DNA from: Annulohypoxylon bovei var. microspora
Taxonomy: Eukaryota; Ascomycota; Sordariomycetes; Xylariales; Hypoxylaceae
NCBI GenBank assembly: GCA_022836615.1
Contig: MU405349.1
Coordinates: 1-64,000, forward strand
Reading direction: 5' to 3'
Length of the DNA: 64,000 bases
This document shows positions 11,855-23,234 of the stretch, one piece after another. The first letter of the stretch is position 1; every line of letters begins with the position of its first letter. The notes beneath the pieces were generated by a model. It searched no databases and was not told where the DNA came from. It saw nothing but the letters and a program-made list of their open reading frames with translations. Position numbers and translations under genes: made by a program.

Positions 11855-14217
11855 GTCTACCTTTTATAGTTACCGCTGGGAGGATGGAAGGGTTTGGAAG
11901 GATATAAAATTGGGGGTGGAATTGTAATATGGTGCGCCGAGGGGCTGGTAGCGGTTAACTAGACTAGGGACAGGACAATCAAATAAAAGACATTAAGCTC
12001 GAAGTTCCAATCGGATCAAACTTCGACCAGGTAGAGGCTCGACCATTAGGTTAGGAGTGTAGGGCTGTTAGTGGCCAAACCTCAAACAGTGCAAATAAAG
12101 GGATACCTCCTGTTTGTATATGGCGCTTTGACCATAAGTACCTGGTAGGTAAGTATTAGATAATGAACATTATAATAGTGACGAAATAAGGAATAAGGTT
12201 TGTGTTTGTAAATGTTTGAATTGCTTCAAAGGTTAAAAGAGAAACAAGGCACATATGTATTTGGGCATATTTAAACGTGTCATTAGATATCTTAACCTAC
12301 CTATGCACCTAAGTACCCTGTATAGCCGTATGAATTTCTTATCACGAGAAAAGCATTGGGACTGTCGTCTCTCCTCAGAAACATACTTAATTATGGACAA
12401 ATTTTCACTCCTTTTTTCCCCCTTGTAAATTACCCACCTCTACCAAGGTGCCTATTTAGGCATCTAATCAAATACACTTATTAAATCGTCACTTACTACC
12501 TAACTTCAATTAAAGCGGCGATACTTGAACAGAAAAACGACATATAATGGCTGCTAATATATTTACACTTTAACACACACGATCAAAATCGTCCCGTACA
12601 CCCAGACGCGTACGATATGAAGTGTGTGGTCAATTTTACCACGAATGCGCCGGCCCTACCTTCAAGGCAAGAAAACTGAACTGCCTGACAAACCCGAAAA
12701 CTATTGGTACGTACCTTGCTTTTGTTGATTACATAGAAAAATACTTTTTATCATATTCATCTTCACTTTTCTTCATTTTCAAACTTGGTTAGCGAATGTA
12801 CCATCTAACGACTACGAATTACAGCAAACACCTTACACAATTTACATCAAGGGATAATTACATCCGCTTCACTCCTCCCACATTTAAAACTTCCAAGCCC
12901 TTCTCTACGAATCGTTCATTGTCCTCCATAGGAAGAATTAACGCCTTTTTCTCGACGAACACGATTGCCCAAAAGGACCACGAATTAGCGATAAATTAAA
13001 ACTAGGTCGTCGCCATGGAAAGCATATATACAAGACCCTTGAATCAGGATCAGTCTTCCCACACTATGAGAACTAATGGTAACTAATCCTAATCTGATGC
13101 TGGACATCGTGGTGCCATCACCAAGACTAACACTCTTTAGAAATTGTCAAAATTTAATCTTAAGAAAAGGACAAAACAACGAAGCCTTGAAATTCTATCA
13201 GCTATCACGACACTCGTACGAAGTCGGTCATATTTATAGACCGATATTCACTAGTAACTTGGATAAATCCTTGTTAAGATCACCGTGATTACTTTGAGTT
13301 AAAGCTGGGGACCGAATATCCGCTCTCATTATTCCGAAAAAACATAAGCAGAAATCTGCTTACAAGCAGAATCAAAGAAAAGATAGTGGACCTGAAGCCC
13401 TGTGCCTGGGTTTACAGTATGAAAGAGGGAAGATCTTCCCTAACTTTCACTAGGATGTGCGAAATCCGTATGTGAATTGGTTAATACTTTCAGCAAATCG
13501 GAGAGGCATTTTCACCACGGGTTGATCAACCAACATCATCAAACTATTAACACCAATACGTACACTACCTATACAGCTAAGTCAATCTGCCCGAATGGAA
13601 ATGGGGAGGGTGGGTTCCTACATGCAAGTTAGTCCATAAAAGTGGCTGTCTTCTGGATGCTTGGGTACAACAGCAACGATGGAAGCGTGCGGCCTTGTTT
13701 CCTGCGTCGGAACACTCACATAATTCATATATCGGGGCCTCTCGGGGTAGTAAACTAGCCCAACCCCGAACTTACCTTCCCCATAACTTTTACTAGTCAA
13801 TGGATGGAGCCCTAATACATGCGGATGACCTCTCCGCCAACAGCATAGGGGACGGTTTCAGTCCCACTTGAACTTCATTTCCTTGCGTGTAGGGCGTTTT
13901 GGGAAAGGCACGTCACTCCTGGGGAGAAATATTTATTTCGGCAGGTCATTGCGAGATGGGCCTTTGACCATTGCACCTAAGTGATGTCGGTGAGGGAGGA
14001 CCTGGTATACTGTTAGGGAACGAGCAAAGGAATTTACTGGCTTTGACGCCTTTGAGGCATAAGTTGAATTTAAAGCACTACAGGGAGACCCCTCCAAGAG
14101 ATGAATCAACAGAACAACACCGATTGGATGGCATCGGTAAACGGATGCGTATTTAACGGGAAAAGTATCACAAAGTTCTGGCAGGACGTTTCACTTTTTT
14201 AGTTTCCTTATGTCAGG

Positions 14218-14300
14218 CAGAACGATAGCTCAGCAGTTAAGGCACTTAAGCCGGTATTCGCATCACAACTGGCTTGTCTAGAATCTAACTAGATCAATTA
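14218..14300 (+). repeat. Possible tRNA-derived (SINE-like) relic
   Basis: TAGCTCAGCAGTTAAGG at about 14227-14243 resembles a tRNA D-arm with an A box. It is followed by an anticodon-arm-like hairpin (AAGCCGGT pairing with ACTGGCTT) and then a weak B-box-like AGAATCTAAC near 14279. It is not a functional tRNA, because the acceptor stem and T-arm do not form. Fungal SINEs are tRNA-derived, so a relic is possible. Confidence 0.3.
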
Positions 14301-14827
14301 GTTAGATAACCTAGCTTGCACATTCAACGGTCATCTATCAGTGGCCGAATAAATCTCACATTTGGCCGAGAAGTGGAAGAAAAGCCGTGCTAAGAGGAAT
14401 TAACACATTTAGACCACTCAGTGTCTCCGAAGGAAATAAATAGGGGTCATTAGGTATTCATATTAAGTTGTTCTTGAGAGAATGAATGTCAGATTCTAAT
14501 AAACGTCGTGGATGTGACTAATCAGACCGTTTCCGAACCCCTGAACTTTCCTATTACGGCAAGCCGCCGATTGTGGGGCTTATGGCGCCGAAACCGACCC
14601 ACCTATGTTGAGCTTATGTAAGGAGACTTTCCAAGATATCCCATTGACTGATTATGGTCTATATAACTTTCTTTATACAATCTACTTGATCAAATGGATA
14701 TGTTCAAATGATTGAATTTCGACCTTCTTATGTTACAGTATAACACTTCATAAAAGGAAACATCTTTAGAAAGATTTACAGACTTGAAGAAATTGAGGGG
14801 ATGGCACTTTCAAAATGAGGGTTAACA

Positions 14828-14841
14828 TTAGGGTTAGGGTT
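14828..14841 (+). repeat. Interstitial telomere-like hexamers
   Basis: Two TTAGGG units plus TT. The opposite-strand version lies 150 bp away at 14994-15010. TTAGGG is the standard telomere repeat of filamentous ascomycetes. Confidence 0.6.
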
Positions 14842-14993
14842 GTACAATTTCGATTACTTTTACATTGAAACACATTATTCACAGCGATTACCTTGAAAGT
14901 GGTTATAAAGCACAAAAGAACAACGCTACCAAGCCATCGGGAAATGATTTAATCTAACCTCGATACCATCAACGGTTGATCTGACTAATAGCT

Positions 14994-15010
14994 CTAACCC
15001 TAGCCCTAAC
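14994..15010 (-). repeat. Inverted telomere-like hexamers at the tannase stop codon
   Basis: CTAACCCTAGCCCTAAC is a degenerate CCCTAA tract facing the TTAGGG tract at 14828. Its end overlaps the stop codon (15006-15008) of the tannase gene. Confidence 0.5.
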
Positions 15011-16711
15011 TATGACAGAACCAGCACTTGGAGTTGGCAGGATCTCCACAGGGTTCATCAAATTTGGCCTTCTGAGGATATGGGCACAAGATGCGGTTTT
15101 GTATCTCTCCATCAAGTCCCTTGAGCTGAACGGATGTGTGCTCGGGTGCCGTCCCGTTCTCAACCCAAGCACGCAGCTGATCAAAGAGACCGGTAGGTAA
15201 TCCACTCGGGCCATATCCGCAGTGCCCGAGACCAGGAACCTCGAAGTATCGATAGAAATCGTGGATATCAGGGACAAGAGCGCTAACTTCGCGATAGTAT
15301 TTCTCGCTACCTTTAGGAGGAAGAATGAGATCTTGCTTTCCATTGCAAATTCAATGTTAGTTAATGCCAAACATGTGACCTGGATGTTAATTGGGAGGGC
15401 TCACAATTCCATGGAAAACTACCAGCTTTCCTCCAGCATCACGAAACCTGGTCAAATCTGCATCATCTGTGCCAATCGTCGATCTGAACCTTTGCTGACC
15501 AGCATACACTAAGTCATCAAACTGAGTATGCGTAAGATTGGTTGCGTTAAAGTCTGCTCCCATAGCAGCAAAAAGTTGCAGCCATTCTAACCCAATTGCG
15601 GTTGGAACACCGACACAAGTTCCAGAGCTGCAGTTCGTTGCTGCAATTCCGGGATCTCCAGAAGAATACAACATATTTCCGGTCAGATCGGCCCCTGGAT
15701 TGAGACCGAACCATGTCTTCTTACCCTGTTCCGTCACTATTCCTTGCCAAGTTGCATTGACTACTGTCGCCGCAGCGTTGCTGATCTGGGTTGTTTCACC
15801 CGTTTGATTGCAGTTGATAGTCGTGCCGACAAGTGTAAAAGGGTTGAAGACGTCTAAGCAAGCATCTGGTTCAGTAATAACACCGTCGATGACTCCATCT
15901 AGTCCATCGCACATGGATATTGCGGCAGACGTGATTGCATCCATCTCGCATCCATGAGGATACTCACCCAGCATGTTCATTACCTGCTGAGGCCATTGGA
16001 TGGACGGGATGAAATCTGTCCAGTAAATACCGGGGGCACCTGCCGCAATCCCGTCATAAGCAGTGGGATAGCGCTGTGCCAGCATAAGACCTTGACGACC
16101 GCCTTGGGAACAGCCATTCCAGTATGAGAAGTCCGGACCTCTGCCATAGAAGCTTTTGATCAAAGATTTTCCGATGATTGCCTATTCAACTTATAAGAGA
16201 AGCAACTATGATAGACAAAGAGCTCACTACAACATACCTCGTCATTTAACGACACTGACGCAAGGTTCTGAAGATTATACAAGTTGACGTTCCCTGGACT
16301 CAGCAAAGCCCATGGATCTGCCGAGCCACTGTTTCCTACACCTGCGTCTGTTGTGATAGTTGCGTAGCCATCGGCTATCGCTCCGTACATAGTGCCGTAC
16401 GAGAGGGAGAATCTTCCAGCAACCCATCCTCCACCCCCGACAGCTTGTAAACGTCCATTCCAGTTGTCAACGGGTAACCACGTTTCAACAGAAATGTTGT
16501 CATTCTGCCCTGGGTGTGTGTAAAAGACAGTAACATTGCAAAACGTAGCATTCTGGAGTTCCACTGCTGGCTGGGTAAATCTGTATACTTCGGGGACAGA
16601 TGTGCTGAAGTTGGAAACAAGGTTCGCCTCGATAGCAAAGATCTCGGCCCCAAAGACAGAAGGGCTGTTGAATGTTGTCTTGTCACAGAGGCTGGATAAA
16701 GATGTCGCCAT
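15006..16711 (-). CDS. Tannase / feruloyl esterase family protein (3 exons)
   Basis: The model is exons 16238-16711, 15405-16181 and 15006-15335, with introns of 56 bp (GTATGT...TAG) and 69 bp (GTGAGC...CTAAC...AAG), all in phase 0, giving 526 aa. The tannase family CS-D-HC motif is complete: Cys182-Ser183 in WNGCSQGGRQG, Asp419 after the second intron, and His455-Cys456 in VPGLGHCGYG. In this family the two cysteines bridge the catalytic Ser-Asp-His triad. Members cleave gallic or hydroxycinnamic esters of plant polymers and are normally secreted. Here the N-terminus (MATSLSSLCDKTTF) resembles a mature start, and no signal peptide is seen. Either an upstream exon was missed or the enzyme is intracellular. 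Several Asn-x-Ser/Thr sites suggest past secretion. The exact substrate is unknown. Confidence 0.9.
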
Positions 16712-17488
16712 AATTAGTTATAGATTGGGTTGGTGTTAAAGACTATGAGTAAGACTATGAGAAATACACATGGCAAAGCCTTGTTTTTAAATCATATCTA
16801 AGTATAATATAGTATTGAGAGTTCAGAGTCTATGTCCGATGGGCATCGGGCCAGACTGAAGAACTTTAACATGGATCGGGGCATTTTTCCTTCCGCGTTC
16901 AGTCGAATTTCATGGTTGACGTGATCAATTAACTAGAGAAGAGCATGATTCATGTTGTATCCTTGCCTTGTTTTCCCCGCGTACCACTCGAATGACACTG
17001 CAATATCAAATTTCAGACCGACTCACCACTCACGACCATCGAGCCAAGACACGTAGGATTATAATTACTCATTTAAGTGCTTATTTTAAAGATCTAGGTT
17101 AGTATGGTTCTTAAGCGAGCTTATGCGCTCTTTTGAGCTGTTTTTCTTTCGTCCTACAAGGTATTAATAATAATCCTTCAAAGATAAAGCCATGTTTATT
17201 CGTAACTTAATTCCAGCTACTCCATAATTAGGCCGCCATTTTGGATTGGAGTCAACGAGAACAAAGTAGCATACCCATTGGGTCATAAATGGAAATACCA
17301 AAAAGGTTGAAAGTCGTCTCGATGCTTAAAGGTTTTCTTAGGGGTTTTCGCTCTCGTAAAGTATTCTGGTGTTCTTGTTAACAAGGAGAATTGACTGTGC
17401 CTTTGTTTCTGAGTGTAACGAAAATCAGGGGTATTTGTGGAAGGGAGGCAACCCGAGCGGATGTGACTTAGGTTAGAACGTCAATGAG
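16712..17488. other. Intergenic, no feature recognised
   Basis: Upstream of the tannase gene. I see no ORF, RNA gene or repeat, and no signal-peptide exon for the esterase could be identified in the first few hundred bases. Confidence 0.5.
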
Positions 17489-17803
17489 GTCAGCCTGGTT
17501 CAGTCTGTGTTTTTTTATGAACTGGTTAGATCAATTGATTGAATTTTCTAATTGACAGTTCACCAGTTCAAATAGCCACAAATTCTAACGTGTATTCACT
17601 TTTATGTATTATAATTGGCTATTAAACTCGCTATTTTAAAATTGATTAGTCATCAAATTAGTCATATATTTGTCATCAGATTAATCATATATTAGTCATT
17701 TAATTCATGTGTATTTGTCAGCATGCTGGGCAGTTTTGTACGGTAAAATCATCACCACTTTCCCTTGAATGTGGTTAGTTTAGCTTATTGGTTTAATTGA
17801 CTA
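17489..17803. mobile_element. Eroded hAT MITE relic (third copy)
   Basis: The order of motifs follows the intact MITEs: GTCAG...CAGTCTG, then TTTTTTATGAACTGGTTAGATCAA, then a repeated ATTAGTCATCA-like array, then GGTTTAATTGACTA. Where it can be aligned to copies 1 and 2, many differences are C to T or G to A (for example GGTCAG to GGTTAG and TCAGTT to TCAATT). The CAGCGCAT termini and target duplication are lost. Limits are approximate. Confidence 0.65.
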
Positions 17804-18604
17804 CATGAATCCGGTTTATATTTAACAGCTTCCCTTCTAGTTGTATATCGGATCCTTCGGTGCTCTCTGAGCCGGCTCCGGGTTCCAGAAATTGTGTTTA
17901 AGTGGTGCATTAGGTCGATGTTGATGCTCGACAGCTTTTGGAGCAAGCTTATGAGTGTATAATCGAGCTCTTGCACCGGCTCGTGTGGCTGGACTGGTTA
18001 CCCGTCCCAGTTACCTCAAGCATTTCAATTTAGATCCATGGCATCTTCGAACTAGGTAGTACCAAGAAGATTGATTGATGATTCATGAATAACCTTACGA
18101 AGCGTCGAGAGTAAAGGAATAATTGTCAGTCTTACAAGCATGGTTTCATTGGCTTAGTGATCGTACAGCGCACCGCGTTTCTACAATATCCCTATCTACC
18201 TATGTAGTTTGGTTATAATTCCTCGCCAATTTAATATAATTTCCCCAAAGAGGACGACTACCTAGTTCACTAAACAAGCTATATCAACATGGAAATTGCA
18301 AGTTCAAATAAGTAGTTCTTGCAACTACCAAACTAAGGTTAGAGGTAGAGCTGTTCCTAGTTTTCTCTAGGGCACTACTGCAGGTACAAGCGGTTACAAA
18401 CAATTAATGAGGTCAGAGATGGACCTATTGTTTCCATGTTGATTGTACTTCGCGAAAGTCTAAATAATCATAGATTATAAAATCCGCATCATTTCCAGCC
18501 TAGCATCTAGAGCTTCTAACTTCTTCCAGTTAGATCAGAGAGACATCCTCAGATCCGACACAGTAAAGAGACAAATCTCTCCTGAATCTTCTTCTATTTT
18601 ACAG
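17804..18604. other. Intergenic and promoter side of the SMP-like gene
   Basis: No gene is recognised. The last part probably contains the promoter and 5' UTR of the downstream gene; a pyrimidine-rich stretch precedes 18600. Confidence 0.45.
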
Positions 18605-18725
18605 GTGAGTATTCTAACAATAATACCATACCACTAACATATAACGTGAAGCCATGTCTCGGTTTATACTTACCAAAGCGTCTAGACAACCTAACGTTAC
18701 CTAATCCACTCATCTCAACTCACAG
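18605..18725 (+). other. Probable 5'-UTR intron
   Basis: A donor GTGAGT at 18605 and an acceptor CTCACAG ending at 18725 bracket 121 bp just before the start codon at 18756. Leader introns are common in well-expressed fungal genes. Confidence 0.5.
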
Positions 18726-18755
18726 ACTAACCTTGCTCTTCAGAAACTTTTCATC

Positions 18756-19399
18756 ATGGGCGACAGAACAGTCTCCCCGGAAGTGATCTCCAAGATCGTG
18801 GCCAAAGAGAAAGAGCTCACGGGCGAGAACCGACCTGTGGCTAGTGGCCCCACGGCTCAAGCCCAGAAGCACGCCAACGAGCCCGTCACGGGCAAGGTCA
18901 TCTCGGACATCGCCCAGGGAGAGAAGCACGTCACTAGCCGCGGCGTCCCCATCCACGGAGGTCCCGCAGCTTTCGCCCAGAGTTTCGCTGCATCCGTAAG
19001 TCCTACATCTTCTCCCTCTTCCCCTCCCCTATTACTCCCCAACCGCCCGACCCTACTGGCGAACCTTAGATAGCACCCTTAAAGTCAAGTAACCACCTTC
19101 TCTAACCTCTCCCCCCACAGAAAACCCACCCCTCCGCCTCACACACGGGCCGCATGGACGCGCACACCATCTCGGGGATCTCAGCCGCAGAGACGGCGAT
19201 CACCGGCCAACCCGAGCCCATGAGAGACGGCCCCACGGCACAGGCCCAGAGTCACGCCGGCGAGCGCATCGATGCCCAAGTCCTGCACGACATCACCAAG
19301 GGTGAGAAGCTGGCCACTGGCGGCGCCCGCGTCAAGGCAGGCCCTACTGCTAAGGCGCAGAGCGAGCTGAGCAAGAGTCAGGGTCAGAAGCGGTCTTAA
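18756..19399 (+). CDS. SMP-domain, LEA-like protein with four repeats (2 exons)
   Basis: Exons 18756-18995 and 19121-19399 join in phase 0 across a 125-bp intron (GTAAGT, branch TCTAAC, CCCACAG), giving 172 aa. The protein is four copies of a roughly 40-residue unit. Each has an I-x2-I-x3-E helix start followed by a Gly-Pro-(Thr/Ala)-Ala-x-Ala-Gln signature: GPTAQAQKHA, GPAAFAQSFA, GPTAQAQSHA and GPTAKAQSEL. This is the pattern of the seed maturation protein (SMP, PF04927) family of hydrophilic, desiccation-linked LEA proteins, which also occurs in filamentous fungi. It is soluble, without a signal peptide or membrane segment. A role in desiccation or stress tolerance, perhaps in spores, is inferred from the family. 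The probable leader intron supports a real transcript. Confidence 0.88.
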
Positions 19400-19925
19400 G
19401 CTTATCGATGTACTCTGTGGGAAGCGCAGCAGCGACGTCTGTTAATTTTTCTGTGGGGCCTGATTAGCTAAGGGGGTGAGATCGTGGCTTGTACGAGAAC
19501 ACTAGACGATTGAGGGGGGTAGTGTAATATGGGGTAAGTGGGTACGACTCACGATGAGAAAGTGAAAAGCATACTTATGCTCCTGTATGTTTAGCTTTCT
19601 TAGTCGCTCTTTAAGATTAGTACCTAGGTATGAATTAAAAATCCAGTCACCGTAAACCCCTTATTGGCAATATGTGGCCTCTCCCCTGAACAGGCCATCG
19701 TTTAGCCTATGAGTAGATCACCGTAACTTAGAGGCATCAAAACGTGAGACCAATTTCCACCTTTCAACCTGCAACTCATCACTCTTGCACATTCTCATAA
19801 GTTGTCATAAATTCGATTTCTTAATACAGGATCTTATGATACAAGGCTCTGGATATCTCATAATATACGCCTGATTCCATCCCTACCGCCAAACACCGGC
19901 ACCCTCAGGATGAACTCAAATACGG
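19400..19925. other. Intergenic between convergent genes
   Basis: 3' flanks of the SMP-like gene (+) and the membrane-protein gene (-). It contains ACCTAGGT at 19622-19629. No gene is seen. Confidence 0.6.
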
Positions 19926-21041
19926 CTACGACGTATCAAGGTTCAGCAGCACAGCGCTCGAATACGTGTCCGAATGTCCCATCGTGTTATTAGTAGTAGT
20001 CCCGTTCTTTAAAAAGCAAAAGCCCGCGTTGACCTTCATCAAGGTCACGGCTACGCAGTAGCCGCCGCCGACGCCTGTGTTATTCGCTAGGTTTGCGTCG
20101 TACGCTGAATTGTACTGTGGGGACTGGTGTTAGTAACTTATTGCTTTACGTCTGGTGGCATGATCTCAAGGACGGTAATTTTGAGATACGGTTATAGAAG
20201 ATCGAAAATAAAAAACTCACCGCTGCGCAAGCCATCATGCAGTTCTCCAGCGTCGGCATGTATATCTTCAGAATGTCGTGTGTCTGTGTCGTCCCCGACG
20301 CGACGTAGTTCGTGTAGCATTGCTGCTTGAACTGTTGCCCCTCATGCCCCGCCTGCAGCGGAATCGCGTTCCCGTCCACGGCGTAGGGTGTGTATGTCTG
20401 GCCGTCGATCAACGGGCACCCGCCATCTGAGGGTATGGGGCCGGTTGATGTGACTGTTGTTGTTGCTGCAGGTTGTGACGATGTCGGGGTCGCAGCACCT
20501 GCTGATGAAGATGATGGTTCTGTCCCATTCGCCGTGTCGCTGTAAAATTATTTAGTAAATAAGAATAAATACAGTAGATTTTCCGAGTTTTAAAAATTAG
20601 TACGAACCTCGAGGCATTGCTCGCGAGCTTTTGTTGTTGTTGAGCTTTCAGGCCACCCCCTATCCCGCCGCCGAGGGCGGCTGCTAGAATGATAAATACG
20701 GCCACGACCAGCGTCCAAAACAGCGGAACGGTGAGTCCTAGCACCCGTCGCTTCTCCCGTTCTTTCTTCTCTCCAAACTCCGATGGCGGCAGCGGCGGCA
20801 ATGGCTGGTCCGCAAACGCCGATGTCGGCGCGTCGGTCCACCCCCTCGAAGCCGGTGACCACTTCTCATCTTCTACATCCGGACTATTCCCAATCACATG
20901 ATTCGGGGGGTGTGCGGCCAGGGGATACACCGGCGTGGCGTGAGGGACGACCTCGAGCCCATCTTGAAACCCGGCCGGGTACTTGGGCGCAACGTTCTCG
21001 CTGTAATCGACGCGGTACCGGAAACTCGAAGAATCGTCCAT
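19926..21041 (-). CDS. Single-pass membrane protein with Cys-containing ectodomain (3 exons)
   Basis: Exons 20608-21041, 20221-20539 and 19926-20114 join in frame across introns of 68 bp (GTTCGT...TTTACAG) and 106 bp (GTGAGT...CCCACAG), giving 313 aa. Residues 1-100 are Pro-rich and hydrophilic and end in the basic stop-transfer-like EKKEREKRR. Residues 101-130 form one membrane helix rich in Val/Ile/Ala running into GGGIGGG. A Ser/Thr-rich linker (about 145-175) follows, then a domain with several cysteines (CPLIDGQTYTPYAVDG, QCYTNYVAS, NCMMACAA, GGGYCVAVT, GFCFLKNG) and multiple N-glycosylation sequons. The layout resembles fungal cell-surface proteins with a PAN/Apple-like ectodomain and the N-terminus inside. 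I do not recognise a named family, and a role is not claimed. Confidence 0.8.
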
Positions 21042-22844
21042 GGAGACTCTTGGCCAGGAGGATGCGTCCTAGTCATATACTTCTACGTAGTTGTATTGCA
21101 CGCGCGCGTCGTCTCGTCCATGATCCAGCGTAGGAATGAAGCGCAATTGGGGGATCAAAGTGCGAAATCTAGAGCCGGACCCTTGGGAGTGCCGGAGGGG
21201 GGAGCGATGCACATCATATATGGGGAGAGGAAATCCCGCAGCGCGTGCCCACGATTTCCAGCTCCAGCCCCCCTGCGGCCGCCACTCACCTCATATGTTT
21301 CTGATGGGTGACACTCGACTCCTAATCGAAGCGGAATTCCGAATGTGGCCAAGGACGGTGACATGGTTCCTGTGCTAAAATAAATCCTCAGCCAAAAACA
21401 ACGGCGGTACGACGTCGAGGTCGAGGCCGAGACCTGCAGGGGAGGCGCCGGCGTGCGGCACAGACGTGCTTAAGGTTGACCGAATCTATCGAATCCCCTA
21501 TGTGACGGGGGACCAGCCAGGCACACCCATGCGACGGAGAGAACGTGGCTCATCGATCGGGCTGGCTGACGGGTTACATCCATCGGCCAGGGCAAGCGGA
21601 GCTGGTGTCTCAAGAAGAAATCTTGATCCCGCGCAAAGATCTCCGGCGATCTAACCTAATCCGCACGGGATTGATTCCGCTCGTCTGCAAGATATTGCAT
21701 GCAGCTCTACCGATGTAACCACGTGTAGGATGCTAGCCTAAACGAGCCAATAGCGCCACCGGAAACCATCACGAATCCTAAATGTTTCTTTTGGGGGATT
21801 CGACTCCCTCCTTCAAACCATTTCGAGATTGGCTCTTTCGAACAGGCAACGACAATTCTGAAACCTGCACCGGACGTAGGACATATGTATATCTGTACGT
21901 CGGGCGATAAGAGTATTAATACGCCGTATCGAGCAGGTAAAGTCGCATTGACCCTTCCTTAAACGAGTCTAAATGAGACGTCGAGACTCGATAGAGGCAA
22001 GAGAAAAGATTAAAGAAGGGTCAAATCTCCTCAAGTGCTAGACTGCCTCGCCCAACTCGCCTAACTAAGTGCTTCATAACTTAGGAGGATTGTTAACTAT
22101 TACCTAGAAGAGGGGTATCGATTCATTAATCTAGATGTCTTCAGCACGGACCACCGTATAGTTTCAAACGTCTATGTAAATAGAACGGAAAGCCCCGGAG
22201 CGAAGGAATTCTCGATTACCCACCTAGTCGTCCAAAAGTCTGCCTTATGAAGGATCTGTCAGATATTATATCTGTCGATGTCTGCTGTTCACCGAACACA
22301 AGGCCTCGTTAAGAACGGCGGCATTCATTTGTTTCTTCCGTTCTTAATCGATCTTAAGACTCGTGGATTTCGTATCGAGACCCACTGTGCGTAACGGACA
22401 TGTTGCACCATATCCTTGAATCCAGCTGCCTTTACCTAGCCATTGCCAACATGGCGGACTTGCCATCAGAAATCCTTAGAAAGCATAGGTCAGGGTTGCA
22501 AGGTTAAGTACCTTGATGAACGAAGGATTTGAGGCGTCGAGTTTGAGTTTAGTGTTTTTGCTAGCCCTTAGTCGCCATTTATATATGTTACTGTTGGCAG
22601 TAAAAGGGTTTTACTGGGCAAAGGGAAGCTTTGTGGCTTTGTGTGGCTTGTGCCATATAAGGCTACGTCTGCTTGGGTTTAAAAGCTGGCAATTTGTACG
22701 TTTACACAACAACAGGATAGTAATACATCACACGCAACGCAGTGTGACCTATTGCCTTCAGTTACATAAACCTCAGGAAGTGCTAATCTAAATCTGATCT
22801 AGGCCATGTGTCCTACATAATCCTCCTTCACCTAAGCTTACATA
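21042..22844. other. Intergenic, 1.8 kb
   Basis: No gene is recognised. The part next to 21042 is the promoter of the membrane-protein gene. A plus-strand ORF at 22513-22791 shows no family features. The stretch ends in CTTACATA (22837-22844), the left target duplication of MITE copy 2. Confidence 0.5.
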
Positions 22845-23234
22845 CAGCGCATGTACAAGGCCAGGCTCAAAACTGGCCTGAATCAGTCAGGTCAGGTCAG
22901 GCCCAGTCAGTTTTTGGTTTTTTATGAACTGGTCAGATCAGTTCGTTGCGATTTTCTGACTGACAGGCCATCAGGCTAAAATAATAATTCAAATCCACTT
23001 TTATACGTATTTTGATTGGCTACAGAAGACCTAGTTTTATTGCTGATTAGTCAGTAATTAATAATCAGGTTCGTTGTCTTATCGATAAGACTGTCGCTAT
23101 TTTGTCCCACTTTTCTTTCGAATCTGATCAGTTTAATTGACTAAACTGACTAGTTCAGTTCATCCTTTTCTGACTGGCCAATTAGATCAGTTCATTGCTT
23201 CAAGCCTGACTGGCCTGGCCTGATCCATGCGCTG
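22845..23234. mobile_element. hAT-type MITE, copy 2 (390 bp)
   Basis: Same element as 8538-8949: it begins CAGCGCAT and ends ATGCGCTG, with nearly identical outer 150 bp at each side. It is flanked by a perfect 8-bp duplication, CTTACATA, at 22837-22844 and 23235-23242. It lacks part of the ATTAGTCATCA array found in copy 1, which accounts for most of the length difference. There is no ORF inside. Close similarity between the copies and intact target duplications indicate recent movement. Confidence 0.9.

Larger units (their letters stand above)
10013..15005. other. 5-kb gene-poor intergenic region
   Basis: Only short ORFs without family resemblance occur here. Visible structures are a hairpin at 11779-11854, a tRNA-like segment at 14218-14300, and telomere-like hexamers at 14828-14841 and 14994-15010. 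A minus-strand ORF at 13618-13800 looks somewhat protein-like but is broken on both sides. The region may contain old decayed genes or repeats I cannot identify. Confidence 0.5.

Noticed and set aside
11700..11860. A functional tRNA gene around the B-box match
   Set aside because: No A box, D-arm or acceptor stem can be formed; only the B-box sequence matches.
13618..13800. 60-aa minus-strand ORF with fairly protein-like composition
   Set aside because: It begins at a TTG, is closed by stops on both sides, and no continuation in other frames or family could be found.
14969..15370. 133-aa minus-strand ORF over the tannase 3' end
   Set aside because: It is the wrong frame. The frame joined through the 15336-15404 intron carries the catalytic Asp and His-Cys.
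22513..22791. 92-aa plus-strand ORF upstream of MITE copy 2
   Set aside because: No signal peptide, domain or plausible start context beyond a hydrophobic bias; likely chance.
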